A DNA stretch of 64,000 bases from Pseudovirgaria hyperparasitica (Eukaryota; Ascomycota; Dothideomycetes; Acrospermales; Acrospermaceae), in assembly GCF_010093815.1 (NCBI RefSeq), contig NW_022985554.1, positions 1,582,999 through 1,646,998 of the forward strand, in the 5' to 3' direction. A program made the position numbers and the translations under genes. A model generated the notes under the pieces. It was not told where the DNA came from. It did no database searches and was given only the letters and a program-made list of their open reading frames with translations. Positions 58,078 through 64,000 of this stretch are shown here, one piece after another (within the stretch, counting starts at the first letter, position 1; each line of letters starts with the position of its first letter).

Positions 58078-59849
58078 ATGGGGCTTCTCTCCGCCATCGT
58101 CAACCCCCTGGTTCATATATCTTCGGACATCTCAACACCAGCATTGATAGGAGCTAGCTTTGCAATCTTCCTCACCCTCTCGATAGTCCTGAATGTCCTC
58201 CGCCAACTCCTATTCAAGAACCCGAACGAGCCACCAGTCGTATTCCACTGGGTGCCATTCTTCGGAAGCACCATAGTTTACGGTATCGATCCCTACAAAT
58301 TCTTTTTCAGCTGTCGCGAGAAGGTACGTAACAGACGCGCATCGCGTAACCCACCAACCCTTCTATTCACACCTAATCTGCATTCTCGGCCTTCGTTATG
58401 CGTCGTGCTAACATCTGTACAGTATGGCGATGTATTCACCTTTATACTCCTCGGCCGTAAGACCACTGTATGTCTCGGGACAACTGGCAACAATTTTATT
58501 TTGAATGGAAAGATCCAAAATCTCAACGCGGAGGAGATCTATAGCCCTCTTACTACACCCGTATTCGGCAGTGATGTTGTGTATGACTGCCCTAACTCAA
58601 AGTTGATGGAACAAAAGAAGGTCAGTCGAGGCTAATCTCGGTGGCAAGGACTGCAGGCTAAAGTTTACACCAGTTTGTGAAGTTTGGATTAACCTCAGAC
58701 GCACTCAAGTCGTACGTTCGCACCATCACAGATGAGACGAGGGATTTCATCAAGAAGAATGCCGCGTTCAAGGGCAAAAAGGGGACTGTTAACCTCTCAT
58801 CTGCAATGGCTGAGCTCACCATATATACTGCCTCCGCATCTCTCCAGGGGAAGGAGGTTCGCGCTAAATTCGACTCCACATTCGCAGACCTTTACCACTA
58901 TCTCGACATGGGTTTTAGCCCTATCAACTTTATGCTGCCTTGGTTTCCATTCCCTCACAATCGCAAGCGCGACTACGCCCAAAAGACCATGACCGATCTT
59001 TACTGCGAAATCATTGAGCGACGTCGTGCTGCTGGAGGGAAGCGTGAGGGCGATGAGGATATGATATGGAACTTGATGAGCTGCCAATACAAAGAGGGCC
59101 GAGCACCTACCGACAAGGAAATCGCACATATGATGATTGCACTTCTCATGGCTGGACAGCACTCTTCTTCCTCGACGATTGCCTGGATCTTGTTGCGTCT
59201 GGCTTCTCAGCCTGAAATCATCGAAGAGTTGCTTCAGGAACAGAAGGACGTACTGGGAGCTGATCTACCAGACCTCACCTATGATGATTTAGCTCGACTA
59301 TCACTTCATTCCCAAGTCGTCAAAGAAACTTTGCGGATTCATACACCAATTCACTCAATCATGAGGAAAGTCAAGACACCAATGCCAGTGGATGGTACTA
59401 AGTACACCGTTCCCACCTCACACGTTCTCCTTGCCTCCCCTGGAGTTACTGCTCGGTCGGCAGAGAACTTCCCAAACCCACTTCACTGGGATCCTCACCG
59501 GTGGGATGCCCACAAAGAGGTTGAGGAAGACGATAGCGAGAAGATCGACTACGGGTGGGGTCTGGTCAGTAAGGGAACCGCGAGCCCGTATCTACCATTT
59601 GGCGCCGGAAGGCATCGATGCATTGGCGAACAGTTCGCATATGTGCAGTTGCAAACGATCCTGGTGGAATTTGTTCGGGCATTCAAGCTACGTAATCCTG
59701 ATGGGAGCCGCGAAGTGCTTGTGGAGACTGATTACTCTGTAAGTCTTTCGGGTATAATCATACTGAACGATGTCTAACATGTCCAACAGTCACTGTTCTC
59801 ACGCCCGCTGAATCCTGCCACCATTGAGTGGGTCCGGAGAGACGCGTAG
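58078..59849 (+). CDS. CYP51: Sterol 14-alpha-demethylase CYP51 (ERG11)
   Basis: ER-bound P450 that removes the 14-alpha-methyl of eburicol/lanosterol in ergosterol synthesis; target of azole fungicides. The product has 522 residues from four exons (58078-58323, 58423-58620, 58674-59738, 59790-59849). The introns are 99, 53 and 51 nt, all phase 0; the first is an in-frame 99-nt intron with GTACGT, GCTAAC and ACAG and no stop. A membrane anchor lies at 20-45. Motifs: [18 protein letters not shown] with Tyr136, I-helix [16 protein letters not shown] (ExxR), haem loop [11 protein letters not shown] with Cys464. The normal Tyr at the Y136/Y137 azole site is kept. The C-terminal YGY block reads YGWG here (Trp443). 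Exon order and length match CYP51B-type genes of Pezizomycotina. It is the only copy in the window. Confidence 0.93.
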
Positions 59850-62800
59850 AAATTTTTAACCTTGTTGCATTGCGGTGTTTGAGCCGTTGGGATCCATACT
59901 GTATACTTCCCAGTACATGATTTGAGTAATGCATCAGCAGTGGCGTAAGGTCTGTGATACCTTTTCACTCAGCCGGAAACTATGGCATGCATACACCAGA
60001 TTAGACATGCCTAATGACGCCTCACTGTTATAGAGGCCTGCTGTACGTAGAATCGCTCTGATGACCTGGCATTGTCTAGAGTTCTTGACTTATCAATCCA
60101 TATAATATCGAATCACTATTTGGATCCTTGCCGTTCTCAGTTCACGTACCCATAATCCCAGCTGAACATTCATCCGCAATGGAAGCACAAACTGAACGAT
60201 CAAGCCGTTCGGTTTTGTGTGTTGGGTAATGTCTTCCTCAGTTTCCAGCGTAACGCAACGTCAACAGGTCCAGAAACCTGCTCCCAATTTGACATTATCT
60301 TCGATGCCCAAGTGGGCAAAGTACGCTTAGAGCGAAAGAGGAAGCTGATGGTCGTCCTGGGTCTTGTCGTGTTATTTTATATCTATGGTATTGGTACTAT
60401 GGTACCGAATCGTATCAAACCTTACTAAGGTGACCGAAAGCTTTCGATGTTACAACCTGTTCTAGTAGTTGCGCGCACTTTGGTTGCACACATTCATTGT
60501 AATGTAGTAGCTGTCCGTAGCATGTGTCTGAGGCTGCACACATAACACGTTGCTGACTATACTGCCACACACTCGAGTCTGCTCCACGCCAGCGCTGTCA
60601 AGTTCGCCCAGGTGGAAATTTGCATAGAGAGCTTAACTTTTTGGTCTGCGTGCGCGTATTTGTGTCAGTGGATGGTGGGGATAGAGGCTGGATTGTATAG
60701 TGGATAAATATAACGCGCGTGAGGGAATGAAATTAGGTAAAGCAAGTGGTTGTTGAGTGTCGGATGCGTTGGGCGGCGGTGATGAGCGGTTTTGCGTGTT
60801 TGGATGATGGAATTGGAAAACGCAGTTAGGGATGTGAGGGTAGATGTTGTGCTCGTGCATGTATGTATGCGATATCGGCGGCCTCTGGCGCTGGCTTCCT
60901 CCGGCTTTATTGTGGATTGTTATGTGTCTTTGGGAATTTATAGTAGGTATTGTGATTGTGAGGTGTCCTCCGCACGCATCTACCTATCCGGATCGTGCAG
61001 CGAGTAGGTTTGCGGGGATTGTTAGTGAGATCCAGAAGGTGGACTGCTTGAGGACTGCCCGGTGCTTTGTTATGTTGATGGGTATCAATAAAAGAGCTGG
61101 ACTTATATTACTTATATATATAAGAGTACCTCCTCGTGGAAAGTGTTCGTCTATGATTACTTCCCACTACCTAGGTAGCCAAGCAAGGCAAGTATAGACG
61201 GCCACGCCACGCCTCATCAAGTCTAGCTTGTCCAGGTGGAGGCTAGGTACTCGGACTTACTTTGTACCTACCTCATAGTAGGGCTGCAGCAGAACCTCGT
61301 GACGTAGCGAGCACTGCAAGCATTCACGAAGTCGCTTGCGGGAATAGGGAAACACATGTGGCGTGAGCACCCGGAAGAAGAATAATGGTTAACCGGATGC
61401 AGCAATTGTTGATGTGCATCCATCCGTATGTCTCCGAAGAGAAAAAAAAAGAGCAAGGGTCGCCACGCGCGCGGGGTCTCGACTGATCCACGAGGGACGA
61501 GGCACACGCTGGAGATGACAGATTGATGGATAACGGATTTCGAGGAGTTGAGGATGGGAGGCCGAAAGAAGAGCCGCATTATGGGGAGCTGCGCGGAAAG
61601 TGTGTGTGCACATCAGTCAGTTATTAGTGAGAGGCCGCATTGCACGGAAAGGTACCTGACGATCGTCTTTGTATTCAAAGTTCCCAGTTTGCTGCCGCTA
61701 CAGTCGTGAGAAGCTTGAGGCTTGACACTGACGCTTGACCGACAGCTGCTGGCTCATTGAAATCATGCCTGACAATGTTGTTGCATCAACCCTGACCCCT
61801 ACAGTATTGTAATACCGTAATATTGGCTGCAGCATGCCCCATCTCCATTTGAAGCAGCAAGGATCGAAGCCGGATCAAACAAGCGAGTAAACGAGTGTCC
61901 TTACATCACGCAGATTCTGGAGTCAAGATACCCCGCCTGTTGACCCACACCACAACTGCCAGGACTGAGCAAGACACAGATCTTGTAGATAGGCTATCAA
62001 AATGTAGTAGAAGTGATTGATGAGATGGATTGGAGGAGCACAGTGTCAGCCACCTGCGACATGGATGATGCAGATCGTATATCCAGGCTTCCTTGCAGTC
62101 ACGCGGTTGGGAAAAGCTGGAGCTCCCCCTCCCAATGACGCAGCACAGACTCACCGACATGAGTTGAAAAGTACCGAGTCCTAGTAATGTATTATTCCAG
62201 GTTTACATATTGCTGTAGTTGACGATGCGTATTTGATACATGTCTGTTATTTTCAGTCAGCACTATCATGTATAGCCAGGGTGAAGCAGCAGTTGAGGCT
62301 GTGAAGGTTAACACCTCTCACCATTATGAGGATTTAAACAATCATCCGACCGATGAAGACTGCTGTATGTAGCAGCATGCTAGATAGCACACTTGAAACT
62401 TTCCTCGTGGATCGGATGAGGTCAGGCGGATGCCAGATGGGAACACGGTACAGGGCATGAGCGAAAGAGGTTTAGCGCGCGGCCGGAAAGGGAATAAAGG
62501 AGCAAAGCGGGCCAACAACACGCTGCTGTGGCGCTCACTGACCAACGCTCCACCAGCTTCAACACAAATCCACTCGCCCCATTCAGCACATGTGGCCAAG
62601 ATATGAGCCTATCTCTCTATCCCCGGCCAGAATGCAGCGACCCGGTTGGTTGCAGGTAAGAACACCACACTGCTTGCTGGTGCCAGGTGCAGGTTTGCAA
62701 AAGCCAGTCGGCTGCCGTGTGTCCCATAAATCAACCTGATTAGCTGTGAATATAGTCAATCTTGAGATAGGTAAACGGAGGCAGCGAGTAGGTAGTAGCT

Positions 62801-62935
62801 GGGTAGGAAAGTAGGTAGGCTAAGCTGGGTGTTATATCATATTAGTACCTCAGTATCCATAGATGGATGAGTAATAAAGTAGACCCAGTCGCAACCTCGT
62901 CGTAGTCATCATAGGTCAGCTCTCTGCTATTAATT
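59850..62935. other. Intergenic region, no supported gene
   Basis: 3.1 kb without a supported gene. A 69-codon plus-strand frame at 60219 has one hydrophobic stretch (LMVVLGLVVLFYIYGIG) but no further support. The 61.2-61.6 kb frames on the minus strand are motif-free. Confidence 0.5.
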
Positions 62936-63720
62936 ACTACTACATACTTCACTGACCAGCACAGCCTCCTCCCGCCCGCCTCCACCAGCATCGGCCATCG
63001 CTATCAGGCACCACAACAGGCACAGGCACAGACAGGCACACTCACTTCCACTCCTCCTCATATCCATCTCTTCGCACTGACAGGCTTGTCGCTCCCTCCT
63101 CTGTGTCTACCTCCTCTTGTCATCAGCTGGCCGCCAATTGTGTTTGTTTGACTTCGGATGCTTGTTGGCTTGTCAATTGCAAACAAGCGTATTACTGCTC
63201 ATTCTCGTTGCTCGCCTACTACCGACCGTAGCGTGTTGATATTTCCCCGCTATACACACCCTCCACCACCAAAGGCCGCACCAGCGCGAGCCGCCTTTCC
63301 AGCCACATCACTATTTGCTTTCGCTGCTCTGCCACCACTGCCCATCACTTTATCCTCTTCAGCTACTTCGCCTTGCGCCTCAGCCTTCAAGACGACGAAG
63401 CGACTTTTCCTCTTTCTCTCTCTCTCTCACTCTCTCTCTCCCCCCAGAGCCTTTCTTTCTCTCTCTTCCATTCCTCCAGTCACATCCCAACCTCTTCTGT
63501 CGTCTCGTCAATTTGTGCTGCAGAACAGACCCGCTTCGCGACACTTGCGCCGCCTAATTCAAAGCTGCCGACTCGAGATTTGCATTCGCCACACCTTCTG
63601 GCCCGACTTTTCTTTTCCCGTCGCAGCTGCAGCTTCATGCGACTCGATACCGGAGTCGCTACGAGGCTCTGAAGGGAGAACTGCGACCGTCGCATACTAG
63701 TCTCACTGCTGGCCGCCGTC
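62936..63720 (+). promoter_or_regulatory. CT-rich leader of a gene beyond the right edge
   Basis: The plus strand is pyrimidine-rich (CTCCTC, CTCTCTCTCT), like the leader of the histidine kinase gene and that of the SAM-PH gene. No gene body follows before 64000, so the coding start is probably to the right. An ATG at 63158 opens a 180-codon low-complexity frame that I read as leader sequence. Confidence 0.4.
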
Positions 63721-64000
63721 CTCCACACTGGCCTTGCGTATTTTTTTAGAGCTATTCCGGCTTGCTAGCGAATGCTGCGATCCGGACATCTTATCCGTAG
63801 CAACCATCCATTGAAGACGAGAAACCTTCCTTCTCTCCTCGACGAATTATTACGAGGTGTGTTTTGCGGTGTATGAAAGCGTGCCAGAAATCCTGCTTTC
63901 GCCCAGGTGCGTCATTCCACACGCGCGTCGCGGTCTCCTGCAAATGCAAACCCTGGACCAAGCTTCTTGCCTCAGCCACATGTTGACTTTCGTGCTGTGC

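Overview
This window is nuclear DNA of a filamentous ascomycete (Pezizomycotina), most likely a Dothideomycete. The evidence is the gene set (CYP51, PRP28, ATG10, a CHK2-type kinase, ARPC1, a Zn2Cys6 regulator) and short introns, mostly 45-99 nt, with GT..AG borders and CTAAC/CTGAT-like branch sites. Intergenic DNA is rich in microsatellites, and one lineage-restricted hypothetical family looks familiar from Dothideomycetes. The class is an inference. All exon borders were set by reading frames, splice signals and conserved motifs; no transcript data were available.

Layout. 1-5.9 kb is gene-poor and ends in a CT-rich leader. 5.9-11.6 kb holds a GAF-type hybrid histidine kinase and the spliceosomal helicase PRP28. 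11.6-27.1 kb is an accessory-looking stretch of low coding density. It holds a lineage-specific hypothetical gene with an unclear 5' end, a P450 broken by one frameshift, a Cys-rich small protein, an atypical protein kinase, two orphan genes, a secreted PL20-type lyase, and two arrays of 10-bp-phased A-tract DNA. 27.1-29.1 kb encodes a Pro/Gln-rich protein. 30.7-41.5 kb is a divergent pair, a RosA/NosA/Pro1-like Zn2Cys6 factor and a SAM-PH protein, separated by 5.7 kb of non-coding DNA whose purine/pyrimidine strand bias switches near 34.6 kb. 41.5-43.9 kb is simple-sequence DNA with heptamer arrays. From 43.9 kb genes are dense: a secreted protein, an FMO-DUF6314 fusion, an NAD(P)-binding protein, a mitochondrial DUF1640/CCDC90 protein, U2B''/Msl1, ARPC1, ATG10, a 65-residue membrane ORF, a CHK2/Rad53-like kinase and CYP51. 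59.9-64 kb has no gene I can support but ends in a CT-rich leader that probably belongs to a gene beyond the right edge.

The conserved genes are core housekeeping functions (splicing, actin, autophagy, checkpoint, sterol synthesis) and show no sign of forming one pathway. I found no CRISPR array, rRNA, convincing tRNA or intact transposon. I cannot point to a proven new system. The best leads are the phased A-tract arrays beside orphan genes, the FMO-DUF6314 fusion, the long two-sided leader region between the developmental factor and the SAM-PH gene, and a Trp in a normally Tyr/Phe position of CYP51.
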